Part shown: in pieces, positions 9,184 through 19,812 of the stretch | Layout: each line of letters opens with the position of its first letter | How positions within the stretch are numbered: position 1 is the stretch's first letter | Assembly (NCBI RefSeq): GCF_023375815.1 | Contig: NZ_CP067412.1 | Location: 744,001-808,000 of the forward strand | Reading direction: 5' to 3' | Source of the DNA: Pseudomonas sp. HS6 | Lineage (GTDB): Bacteria; Pseudomonadota; Gammaproteobacteria; Pseudomonadales; Pseudomonadaceae | Length of the DNA: 64,000 nucleotides | Translations under genes and position numbers: made by a program | Notes under the pieces: model-generated | What the model saw: only the letters and a program-made list of their open reading frames with translations | Database searches by the model: none | What the model was told of the DNA's origin: nothing

Positions 9184-10634
9184 GCACTTCCACGATTATT
9201 CCTACGGTTGCCGTAGAAGAAGATTTCCGCACCCGGGCACACAACGCCCTGGGCGACCAGCAGTTGCGGAACAACTTCCGCACCGCGATGGATTCACTGA
9301 TGACCAAGCGGGCAGCGGCTTTCAGCGATGCCCACGAAAGAGAACACCTGCGTGAACTGGGCAATGCGATCCGTGCCCGCGCGCTCTCCAAGTTGCCCGA
9401 CCTGCTCGAGCAACTGGAACAGAACCTGACCCGCAACGGTGTGACAGTGCACTGGGCGGAAACGGTGGACGAGGCCAATGGCATCGTCCTTTCGATCATC
9501 CGCGCTCACGAGGCGCGGCAAGTGATCAAGGGCAAATCGATGGTCAGCGAAGAGATGGAGATGAACCATTTCCTCGAGGCTCGGGACATTGAATGTCTGG
9601 AGTCCGACATGGGGGAGTACATCGTCCAGCTCGACCACGAGAAGCCTTCTCACATAATCATGCCGGCAATCCACAAGAATGCCGGTCAGGTCGCGTCCTT
9701 GTTCCACGACAAACTTGGCGTGGAATACACCAAGGACGTTGACCAACTCATTCAGATCGGTCGCAGGGTCCTGCGGCAGAAATTCTTCGAAGCGGACATC
9801 GGCGTCTCCGGCGTCAACTTCGCCGTGGCCGAAACCGGCACCCTGCTGCTGGTGGAAAACGAAGGCAACGGGCGCATGACCACGACTGTGCCGCCGGTGC
9901 ACATCGCCGTTACCGGTATCGAAAAAGTCGTGGAAAACCTGCGCGACGTGGTGCCGCTGCTGTCATTGCTGACCCGCTCGGCTCTGGGCATTCCGATCAC
10001 CACCTACGTCAACATGATCTCCGGCCCGCGCAAGGAACACGAGCTCGACGGCCCGCAGGAAGTGCATCTGGTGCTGCTCGACAACGGTCGCAGCCAGGCA
10101 TTTGCCGACAGCGAATTGCGCCAAACCCTGAATTGCATCCGCTGCGGCGCCTGCATGAACCATTGCCCGGTTTACACCCGCGTCGGCGGCCACACCTACG
10201 GCGAGGTTTACCCCGGCCCGATCGGCAAAATCATCACTCCGCACATGGTCGGCCTGGCGAAAGTCCCGGACCACCCGAGCGCTTCTTCGCTGTGCGGCGC
10301 CTGCGGTGAAGTGTGCCCGGTGAAGATTCCGATCCCGGCACTGCTGCGTCGCCTGCGCGAAGAAAACGTCAAAGCCCCCGACAGCCCTAATCAAGTGATG
10401 CGCGGCCAAGGCAGCAAGTATTCGCGCAAGGAACGCTTTATCTGGAACGCCTGGGCGAAGCTCAACAGCTCGCCGACTTTGTATCGCCTGTTTGCGTTTT
10501 TCGCCACGCGACTGCGTGCGCTGGCGCCAAACAACGTCGGCCCGTGGACGCAGAACCACAGCGCTCCAAAACCCGCCGCCCGCTCACTGCATGACATGGC
10601 TCGCGAGCATCTGGCCAAACAAGGAGACCGTTGA
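9180..10634 (+). CDS. lutB: L-lactate oxidation Fe-S subunit LutB/LldF
   Basis: Ferredoxin-type subunit of the lactate oxidase. The N-terminal LUD/DUF162-like domain (residues about 60-300) includes VKGKSMVSEEMEMN-type and ISGPRKEHELDGP motifs. Two Fe-S cluster motifs follow: CIRCGACMNHCPVY near residue 318 and CGACGEVCPVKIPI near residue 371. The start at 9180 (MSTSTIIP) overlaps the lutA stop by four bases and gives 484 residues. The stop overlaps the lutC start. Confidence 0.95.
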   Translation: MSTSTIIPTVAVEEDFRTRAHNALGDQQLRNNFRTAMDSLMTKRAAAFSDAHEREHLRELGNAIRARALSKLPDLLEQLEQNLTRNGVTVHWAETVDEANGIVLSIIRAHEARQVIKGKSMVSEEMEMNHFLEARDIECLESDMGEYIVQLDHEKPSHIIMPAIHKNAGQVASLFHDKLGVEYTKDVDQLIQIGRRVLRQKFFEADIGVSGVNFAVAETGTLLLVENEGNGRMTTTVPPVHIAVTGIEKVVENLRDVVPLLSLLTRSALGIPITTYVNMISGPRKEHELDGPQEVHLVLLDNGRSQAFADSELRQTLNCIRCGACMNHCPVYTRVGGHTYGEVYPGPIGKIITPHMVGLAKVPDHPSASSLCGACGEVCPVKIPIPALLRRLREENVKAPDSPNQVMRGQGSKYSRKERFIWNAWAKLNSSPTLYRLFAFFATRLRALAPNNVGPWTQNHSAPKPAARSLHDMAREHLAKQGDR

Positions 10635-11301
10635 TGAGCGCCAAGCAAAACATCCTCGGCAAGTTACGGAACAGTCTGACCGGCACCACACCGATTGCCG
10701 ACAACTTCGATGTCGATCTGGTGACTCAGCCCTACACCTACAGCGCCGAACAACGCATTCCGCAACTGCGCAAACTGATGGAAGCGGTGCACACCGAGAT
10801 CCATCTGACTTCCGCTGATGGATGGCCGGCACTGCTGGCGCAACTGCTGCGCGACCGTCAGTTGCCAAGCCTGCTAATCGCACCGACTACGCCTCATGGG
10901 CAGCGCATCACACAGCACTGGGCGAACAATCCTGATCTGCCGGCGCTGAAATCCTACGACCGGCCGATGGAAGAGTGGAAAGCCGAGCTGTTCAACGACA
11001 CCCCGGCCAGCCTCACCGGCACCCTCGGTGCCATTGCCGCCACCGGCAGCCTGATTCTTTGGCCGACCCGCGAAGAACCACGGTTGATGAGCCTCGTACC
11101 ACCGGTGCATTTCGCCCTGCTCAAGGCCAGTCAGATCCGCGACAACTTCTATCAAGTGCAACAGGAATTCGAGTGGGCGCAAGGCATGCCGACCAACGCC
11201 TTGCTGGTGTCCGGCCCGTCGAAAACCGCCGACATCGAACAAGTGCTGGCCTACGGCGCCCACGGCCCGAAAGACCTGGTGGTGTTGATCCTGGAGGACC
11301 A

Positions 11302-11305
<4 letters not shown>
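10634..11305 (+). CDS. lutC: L-lactate oxidation subunit LutC/LldG (LUD domain)
   Basis: Third subunit of the lactate oxidase, a single LUD-domain protein. From ATG 10634 it has 223 residues, with the conserved ASLTGTLGAIAATGSLILWPT segment and the ending SKTADIEQVLAYGAHGPKDLVVLIL that is typical of the domain. A TTG three bases upstream is possible, but ATG with AAGGAG eight bases before it is the better start. Stop and start overlap with both neighbours, so lutABC and dld are probably translated as a coupled set. Confidence 0.94.
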
Positions 11306-14124
<2,819 letters not shown>

Positions 14125-14165
14125 AGAAAAATAGAACCCTTGCGAGCGACCGCAGTCCACAGAAC

Positions 14166-14190
14166 AAGCCCCGAACAATCGGGGCTTTTC
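14166..14190 (+). terminator. Terminator of the lactate operon
   Basis: AGCCCC and GGGGCT stems with a short loop followed by TTTTCC, 42 bases after the dld stop. Confidence 0.85.
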
Positions 14191-14254
14191 CTCCATTCGG
14201 TTGCCCGTCCTGACGGCCAGCGAAGTCGGGATCCCTCAGTTCAAGGAGATTCAT

Positions 14255-14533
14255 ATGAAACGTTCTGTACTGTTAGGTCTGTTCGTTACTGCCTCGATGA
14301 TGGCTTCCACGTCCTTTGCTGCCGGCAAGCCTGCCGACCTGTGCGATGCCAATATCCAGACCATCAACAATGCCAAGGGGCAGCTGTCATCGTCGCCAGA
14401 GCTGAGTCAGCGTGCAGAAACCAGCGTGCAAAAGGCTCAGGCACTCAAGGCCCAAGGCAAGATCGATGACTGTGTTGCGGAAACCTCGCAGACCATTGTG
14501 GAACTGCGCAAATCCACCGGCACCAACAATTGA
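14255..14533 (+). CDS. Small exported protein of unknown function
   Basis: A 92-residue protein starting at 14255 with AAGGAG seven bases upstream. The first 23 residues form a Sec signal peptide (MKRSVLLGLFVTASMMASTSFAA), so the mature protein of about 69 residues is periplasmic. It has two Cys (DLCDAN and DDCVAE) that could form a disulfide, and helical, Gln/Ala-rich segments. I do not recognise a named family; small conserved Pseudomonas proteins of this style are common. The gene stands alone between the lactate operon and ssrA. Confidence 0.85.
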   Translation: MKRSVLLGLFVTASMMASTSFAAGKPADLCDANIQTINNAKGQLSSSPELSQRAETSVQKAQALKAQGKIDDCVAETSQTIVELRKSTGTNN

Positions 14534-14542
14534 TCCAGGCCC

Positions 14543-14562
14543 GGCCAACCTTCGGGTTGGCC
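14543..14562 (+). terminator. Hairpin after the small exported protein
   Basis: GGCCAACC and GGTTGGCC around TTCG, an 8-bp perfect stem with a stable tetraloop. No T-run follows. Its right arm overlaps the likely ssrA -35 box. Confidence 0.6.
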
Positions 14563-14585
14563 TTGACGGCCGATTGGCGTACACT
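14557..14585 (+). promoter_or_regulatory. Likely ssrA promoter
   Basis: TTGGCC (14557-14562) and TACACT (14580-14585) are separated by 17 bases, each matching four of six consensus positions. Transcription would begin about 35 bases before mature tmRNA, which is trimmed by RNases. Confidence 0.45.
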
Positions 14586-14628
14586 GCGCAGGCTTGCTGC
14601 TCTTTGAGATGTACAGAGCATCAGGCTC

Positions 14629-15018
14629 GGGGCCGTTTAGGATTCGACGCCGGTTGCGAAACTTTAGGTGCATGCCGACTTGGTAACAGAAGTCGTAAAT
14701 CCACTGTTGCAACTACTTATAGTTGCCAATGACGACCAATACGGTGCTGCTCTCGCTGCTTAATTGCAGCTGACATGCACTCCTGGTACCTTCGGGTCCA
14801 GCAATCATCAGGGGATGTCTGTAAACCCAAAATGATTGTCATATAGAACAGAATCGCCGTGCAGTACGTTGTGGACGAAGCGGCTAAAACTTACACAACT
14901 CGCCCAAAGCACCCTGCCCGTCGGGTCGCTGAGGGTTAACTTAATAGACACGGCTACGCATGTAGTACCGACAGCGGAGTACTGGCGGACGGGGGTTCAA
15001 ATCCCCCCGGCTCCACCA
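14629..15018 (+). ncRNA. ssrA: Transfer-messenger RNA (tmRNA)
   Basis: The RNA rescues stalled ribosomes together with SmpB. The 5' end begins GGGGCCG and the 3' end is a tRNA-Ala-like half with the T-arm GGGGGTTCAAATCCCCCC and encoded CCA at 15016-15018. The proteolysis tag is read from GCC at 14725 to TAA at 14761-14763 and gives ANDDQYGAALAA, ending in the ClpXP-recognised ALAA type tail. The mature length of about 390 bases fits Pseudomonas. A terminator hairpin follows directly. Confidence 0.97.
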
Positions 15019-15026
15019 ACTCTCAA

Positions 15027-15057
15027 CGACAAGGCCCGCCAAGTGCGGGCTTTGTCG
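15027..15057 (+). terminator. ssrA terminator
   Basis: CGACAAGGCCCGC pairs with GCGGGCTTTGTCG around a short loop (15027-15057), 8 bases after the tmRNA CCA end. Confidence 0.8.
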
Positions 15058-15307
15058 CATCTGGGGATTCCTTTCCGGTTCTCCCCCTCGCTTGCACTCT
15101 CGAAAGTTCGAAAGCCTGATCCGGATCGCATACCAGTCCCTGACTGTCCCCCCTTACAACATCCTAGGAAATTTCCCTCAACCCGCGTCGACTTCCATGA
15201 ACTAGTGCCCCCCGCCCCACCCGGTTACCCTCCATTCCTCGCAACACACAGGTGAACGGCACAGCCCCGCCGAAGCGCAAGGATCACCCCTCACATGGAG
15301 TCCGGTC
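15058..15307. other. Gene-free spacer after ssrA
   Basis: About 250 bases without a credible gene. The 3' end of ssrA is a common integration site for genomic islands, but no duplicate of the tmRNA 3' end and no integrase is seen here. It presumably carries the promoter of the DUF6124 gene. Confidence 0.6.
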
Positions 15308-15673
15308 ATGAAAAAAGACACCCCCGATCCATCCGAAAATTCCCCGGTTACCGAGTCCAGGACGATCTCGACTTCCGAACGCCCCATTACCGTTGCCCGC
15401 AGGCGCAATTCCCGGCTTCTTCCGGTCGATCAGATCCTCAGCGTGCGTCCCGATGTCGACCTGATCACTCTGTTGACCCACGCCAGCCAGAATCTCGCGG
15501 CGCTCAATATGATGGCGCATGATCTCGTTCACCGACCGGATGAGGTGCAACGGGCCCGGATCGTCGCGATACATCAGTTGGCGGGGTTGGCAGAGATGCT
15601 GGTCAGCAGCGCCTTGAGCAAGCTAGATCCATTGCAGCAGGCGGCCGATTCGAAGCCAGTTCTCTGCCACTGA
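15308..15673 (+). CDS. DUF6124 family protein
   Basis: A 121-residue cytosolic protein of the DUF6124 type, a Pseudomonas-restricted family of unknown function. The N-terminal 45 residues are polar and probably disordered (PDPSENSPVTESRTISTSERP). The C-terminal half has the family segment LITLLTHASQNLAALNMMAHDLV and a second helix IHQLAGLAEMLVSSALSKL. Family members are often scattered as small single genes, as here. Confidence 0.8.
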   Translation: MKKDTPDPSENSPVTESRTISTSERPITVARRRNSRLLPVDQILSVRPDVDLITLLTHASQNLAALNMMAHDLVHRPDEVQRARIVAIHQLAGLAEMLVSSALSKLDPLQQAADSKPVLCH

Positions 15674-15805
15674 CCCTCTTGAAAGAGCCGAAATCAGCAG
15701 ACCCAGCGTCTTGAGCGAAGGGGTTCAGCGACATGAATTTTTCTTCACAGCCCCTTCACCATCAAACCTGTACAGTCCGCTCGCTCATTCAAGAAACTAC
15801 GGTTC

Positions 15806-15831
15806 GCCCGCTCTCCTGCGGGCTTTTTTTT
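15806..15831 (+). terminator. Rho-independent terminator upstream of rimJ
   Basis: GCCCGC, six-base loop, GCGGGC, then eight Ts. It ends the DUF6124 transcript and leaves rimJ to start from its own promoter downstream. Confidence 0.88.
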
Positions 15832-15911
15832 GCCCGGGATTTGGCCACGCGTTTGTATTTTCCCGCCCACCGGGCAATTCTGTTGATCAATCCCGAGACC
15901 CGGAGCGCCCG

Positions 15912-16499
15912 ATGTCGCTGTTGACCCTGCCCTGCCAACGCCTGACGCTCGCGGTGCTCGACCCGGATCAGGCGCCTCTGGAAAGCGATTTCTATCAACG
16001 CAACCTGCGCCATCTCGCCCCGTGGTCACCGATTCGTACCACCGATTATTTCTCCACCGAACAGATCCGCCGACGCCTTGAAATACAGGCCAGCGCTTTC
16101 GATGCCGGGCTGGCGGTGCATATGGCTTTGCTGACCCCAGACGGTCAGCAGATGATCGGCGCCTGCAATTTCAGCGGGATCATCCGCGGCGCGTTCCAGG
16201 CGTGTTATCTGGGTTATCACATCGATGCAGCCCATCAGGGTCAGGGTCTGATGCAGGAAGCGCTGGAATCCGCCATCGCCTACATGTTCGAGACCCAGAA
16301 CCTGCACCGGATCATGGCCAACTACATTCCCGGCAATGAACGCAGTGCGCGGCTGCTTGAGCGCCTTGGGTTCGATAAAGAAGGCTACGCAAAGGCCTAC
16401 CTGAACATTGCCGGGCGCTGGCAGGATCATGTGCTGACCGCGCTGGTCAATCCGGGGGTTGAGGCGCCGGATCAGCGCTGGTCGCGACGACTCGCGTGA
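15912..16499 (+). CDS. rimJ: GNAT acetyltransferase, RimJ-like
   Basis: GNAT-fold N-acetyltransferase of the ribosomal-protein-alanine acetyltransferase (RimJ/RimL) group. From ATG 15912 the protein has 195 residues, close to the 194 of E. coli RimJ. It begins with LPCQRLTLAVLDPDQAPLESDFYQRNLRHLAPWSP and carries the acetyl-CoA-binding stretch YHIDAAHQGQGLMQEALESA and the motif-B NLHRIMANYIPGNERSARLLERLGF. The frame is open far upstream, but only this Met fits the family and comes after the terminator hairpin. Confidence 0.88.
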   Translation: MSLLTLPCQRLTLAVLDPDQAPLESDFYQRNLRHLAPWSPIRTTDYFSTEQIRRRLEIQASAFDAGLAVHMALLTPDGQQMIGACNFSGIIRGAFQACYLGYHIDAAHQGQGLMQEALESAIAYMFETQNLHRIMANYIPGNERSARLLERLGFDKEGYAKAYLNIAGRWQDHVLTALVNPGVEAPDQRWSRRLA

Positions 16500-16568
16500 G
16501 TTTCACAATTTGTTAAGCATTGGCGAAGTATGCTCACGCCTCTCGCCCCTTCCGGTTATCTGAAACCT

Positions 16569-18005
16569 ATGTCGTCGCGTGCCGCCACTTCCCTGTTCCT
16601 GCTTGCCGCCCTGCTGTTTTTCTTCGCGTTGGGCAACCATCAATTGCAAGGTTCCACCGAGGCCCGCGTCGCTGGCATCGCCATGGAGATGCATCTGGAC
16701 GATGACTGGGTGACGCCCCGTCTGTTCGGCGAACCGTTTCTGGAGAAACCGCCACTGAGTCTGTGGCTGGATGCCGGCGCCATGCGCGTGTTCGGTGTTT
16801 CGCCGTGGGCGGTGCGACTGGCATCGGCGGTGGCCGGTCTGCTCAGCGTGATGCTGTTGTACGGCATGTTGCGGCGCTTCGAACGGCCAAAAGCGATCGC
16901 GTGGACGGCGGGAATTCTGTTGGCGACCATGGCCAGTTACTGGAGCAACGTGCGCGGGGTTGGCGAGGATGCGTTGCTCGCACTCGGCGTGACCACCGCA
17001 CTGCTGGCGTTTTTCCAGGCGCAACGAGCATCGACGTTCGGCAATTCGTTGCTGTTTGTGGTCGGGATTGCCATCGCCACGCTGAGTAAAGGCGTGCTCG
17101 GTCTGGCGATGCCGGGGGTGGTGATTTTCGCCTACCTGCTGGCCGACAACCTGATGGACAAACGCTTGAAACTGACCGAGTGGCTGCGGCCGGGATTGCT
17201 GACATTGGCCGGTCTGATTCCGCTACTGATCTGGCTCGCGGTGCTTTATCAGCACGGCGGCGCCCAGGCAGTCAGAGAAGTCTTGCTGACCAACAGCGTC
17301 GGGCGTTTCAGCGGTTCCTTCGTCGAAGCCGGGCACTATGAGCCGTTCTACTACTACATCGCCAAACTGCCCGAAGCGTTCCTGCCCTGGAACATTCTGG
17401 TGTACATGGGGCTGTGGCACTTCCGCAAGCAATTGAAGGCCAATCGTTACCTGCTGTTTTTCAGCCTGTGGATCGTTGCGCAGTTCATCATGCTGACTCT
17501 GGCCTCGAGCAAGCGCACGGTGTACCTGATGTCGATGACACCCGCAGCGGCGGTGATCGCGGCGGAATATGCGGGCGTACTGTTCGAGAGGTTGAAGGAC
17601 CGTAACAGCGGGTTTGTCGGATGGATCGCCCGTCATCGTCAGGCACTGGCGGCCGGTATCCTGACCGTGGTGATCGCCAGCTACCTCGGTGCCGCGCAAT
17701 GGGCACTGCCGAAGGCGGACAAGGAATTGTCGTTCCTGCCGCTGACCGAACACATCCAGAGCTTGCAAGCCAGCGGCCATCAGGTCGCGCTGTTTCAAGC
17801 CAACGAACGGGTCGGCGGCGCCAGCGTGTTCTATACCCAGAGTGTCCTCAAGGGGCTGGATACCGATGCGCAATTGAAGGACTTCCTCAGTGCCTCGCCT
17901 TCGAACATCGCGGTGATGTCAGGGGACAGCGAACCCGCTGCCCCGCTGAAAGTCCTCAAGACCATGATGGTCGGACGCCAGGCGTACTACTTCGTCGGCT
18001 ATTGA
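16569..18005 (+). CDS. ArnT-like integral membrane glycosyltransferase (GT83)
   Basis: Polytopic membrane transferase of the ArnT/PMT group, which moves a sugar from an undecaprenyl-phosphate carrier to lipid A or another envelope acceptor. The 478 residues hold about 11 hydrophobic helices. The periplasmic first loop carries the family catalytic signature: GSTEARVAGIAMEMHLDDDWVTPRLFGEPFLEKPPLS, in which the early Glu and the Asp pair are expected to be key. A start at 16530 is also open; MSSRAATSLF at 16569 fits a signal-anchor start better. PAP2 and Ais-like genes follow on the other strand, pointing to a lipid A role; the exact sugar is unknown. Confidence 0.85.
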   Translation: MSSRAATSLFLLAALLFFFALGNHQLQGSTEARVAGIAMEMHLDDDWVTPRLFGEPFLEKPPLSLWLDAGAMRVFGVSPWAVRLASAVAGLLSVMLLYGMLRRFERPKAIAWTAGILLATMASYWSNVRGVGEDALLALGVTTALLAFFQAQRASTFGNSLLFVVGIAIATLSKGVLGLAMPGVVIFAYLLADNLMDKRLKLTEWLRPGLLTLAGLIPLLIWLAVLYQHGGAQAVREVLLTNSVGRFSGSFVEAGHYEPFYYYIAKLPEAFLPWNILVYMGLWHFRKQLKANRYLLFFSLWIVAQFIMLTLASSKRTVYLMSMTPAAAVIAAEYAGVLFERLKDRNSGFVGWIARHRQALAAGILTVVIASYLGAAQWALPKADKELSFLPLTEHIQSLQASGHQVALFQANERVGGASVFYTQSVLKGLDTDAQLKDFLSASPSNIAVMSGDSEPAAPLKVLKTMMVGRQAYYFVGY

Positions 18006-18020
18006 TGCCCTGATGCGCAA

Positions 18021-18054
18021 ATGAAAAACCCGCCGATGATGGCGGGTTTTTCAT
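18021..18054. terminator. Bidirectional terminator between the ArnT-like and PAP2 genes
   Basis: ATGAAAAACCCGCC and GGCGGGTTTTTCAT are perfect arms around GATGAT, with A and T runs for both directions. Confidence 0.92.
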
Positions 18055-18069
18055 TTCAGTGACGACGCT

Positions 18070-18891
18070 TCAGAGAGAAACCTCAGGCTGTGCACTGAAC
18101 ACCTTTCGCTCACGCTTGCTCAACACCGGCAATTCCAGACGAGCGCGCCCATAAAACGCCAGCGCCGTCAGCAAACACGCCAACCAGACGAAGATACCGG
18201 CCCAAAACGTGTGGGACATGTAATGCCAACCCTGTAGGACCCGTGTCGTGCCGTAGACGAAACCGAGCAAAAGCGATCCCCACAACAAGGCGCTGGAGAA
18301 GCGCCACTGATAACGACGCGCGACAAAATACAGCGCCAGCATGGTGAAGCCGCCGGACGCGTGCCCGCCCGGCCAACAACGACCGTCACCGGCCTCATGG
18401 AACAACTGGAAATTGTTGTACCACTCGATGTGAGCCATTTTGCCGCCGTACAACGTCGTCTCGATCGGGCAGTAAACGCTGGTGTGAGCCTTGAGGAAGT
18501 GGATTACGCCGGTACACACCGCAAAAGCCACCACCACAAACAGAAAATCCCGGCGATGGTCAGCGGCAAAACGCAGCACCGGAGCCACTTTGCTGCGCTC
18601 CAGAAATCCGCCGATACGCGGGCGCCTCTGCGGATTGACCAGCGGCCAGACCACCGACAGCATCGCGCCGACCAACGCGATTTCAGCGGTCCAGTTCGGG
18701 ATGATCCGCGCCCACTTGTGGGTCAGCTTTTCAAAGAAGTGAATCTTGTCGAGCGGGAAGGTATTCGTCAGCGGATCGAACAACAGGTTGCTGAAGGCGA
18801 TGTCGATGTTCGTCATGTCGAACATCAGGAACACCACCGCCGCACAAAACAGAGGGATGCCGAAGTTGTAAGCGTAAAAGCGAGAACTCAT
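18070..18891 (-). CDS. PAP2-family membrane phosphatase
   Basis: Integral membrane phosphatase of the lipid-phosphate type, perhaps acting on lipid A or a polyprenyl phosphate. The 273 residues contain six hydrophobic segments. The catalytic motifs are KAHTSVYCPIE (motif 1, with CP where most PAP2 enzymes have RP), PGGHASGGF (motif 2) and TRVLQGWHYMSH (motif 3, with the catalytic His). The start overlaps the stop of the upstream Ais-like gene by four bases, so the two are coupled. Confidence 0.88.
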   Translation of the reverse strand: MSSRFYAYNFGIPLFCAAVVFLMFDMTNIDIAFSNLLFDPLTNTFPLDKIHFFEKLTHKWARIIPNWTAEIALVGAMLSVVWPLVNPQRRPRIGGFLERSKVAPVLRFAADHRRDFLFVVVAFAVCTGVIHFLKAHTSVYCPIETTLYGGKMAHIEWYNNFQLFHEAGDGRCWPGGHASGGFTMLALYFVARRYQWRFSSALLWGSLLLGFVYGTTRVLQGWHYMSHTFWAGIFVWLACLLTALAFYGRARLELPVLSKRERKVFSAQPEVSL

Positions 18892-19559
18892 CGGGTGGTC
18901 ACCGTGCGCCAGTCAGAGGCTTCGATGAAGCCGAGCATCTTTGGGGCCGCCGGGCTGGCCGCGGAAACGAACAGCGAAGAACCATAACCGAGGGTCGAGG
19001 CCGGGACCTTGAGGTCTTTTTCCAGCTGCGCCATGCATTCGCTGTGGGTGACCAGGATCAGGTTACGCCCCGGCACCTTGTGCGCGAGCGCGTCCTGCAA
19101 CATGCGGCCCTTGCAGCTGATCAGCCAGTCTTCGCCGGTCGTCGCCCGGTTGAACATGTAACCGGCGGTCTGCACGGTGCGGGTCATCGGGCTGTTATAG
19201 ATGTCGGCATGGTTCAGGCCCAGATGCTCGAATTGCGCGCCGACGGCGACCGCGACACTGCGCGAGCGATCGGTGATGCCGTCGTTGCCGCTCAAGCACG
19301 GGGCTTTGGAGTGGTCGCAGCGTTCGACATGGCGCACCAGCACGATCATGTCGCCCTTGGCCCAACCGGTCGCCAACGCCTGCGCGCCAGCCACATTGCC
19401 GTGAGCGAGATCAGGCACTGCCGCCGGGGCGAGCAGCCACAGGGTCAGCGGAATCACCAGTGCCGACACGGCCAGAACAACCCCGGCGTTTCGAAAACGG
19501 GCCAAACCGCTCAGATCGATCGAGCGTTTGACGCCGAACAGACTCAGTCTCAATTCCAC
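18888..19559 (-). CDS. Histidine-phosphatase-like protein, Ais/PmrG type
   Basis: A 223-residue protein with one N-terminal membrane anchor (about residues 25-45, VVLAVSALVIPLTLWLLAP) and a periplasmic branch-2-like histidine phosphatase domain. The catalytic motif is VLVRHVERCDHS, with RHVE in place of the usual RHGE. A downstream THSE motif supplies the second His. Ais-type enzymes remove core heptose phosphate in LPS of enterics; here the neighbouring PAP2 and ArnT-like genes support an LPS role, but the substrate is inferred. Confidence 0.8.
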   Translation of the reverse strand: MELRLSLFGVKRSIDLSGLARFRNAGVVLAVSALVIPLTLWLLAPAAVPDLAHGNVAGAQALATGWAKGDMIVLVRHVERCDHSKAPCLSGNDGITDRSRSVAVAVGAQFEHLGLNHADIYNSPMTRTVQTAGYMFNRATTGEDWLISCKGRMLQDALAHKVPGRNLILVTHSECMAQLEKDLKVPASTLGYGSSLFVSAASPAAPKMLGFIEASDWRTVTTR

Positions 19560-19812
19560 AAAAATTCGCCTCGCCAGCCTGTATCACTGTCATTTGATGC
19601 GGCGAAGGTACAGACGCCCCCGTGGGCAGCCAGTGAAAGTCATGTGAAAAAAGTCTTGGGATCCCTTGTTACAAATTCCGTAGGACAAAATCCTTTCAGC
19701 TCCAGGATTTGCGGCCGATACAGTCCTGCTAACACCCTTGCTGGCTCAAAAAAACAACAATCTTCCAGCCTAACTGACGATCAAGAAGCACAACGTTTCT
19801 GGAGGAATTGTG

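Noticed and set aside
15058..15307. Genomic-island attachment site at the 3' end of ssrA
   Set aside because: No integrase and no second copy of the tmRNA 3' end is visible, and the neighbouring genes look like core chromosome.
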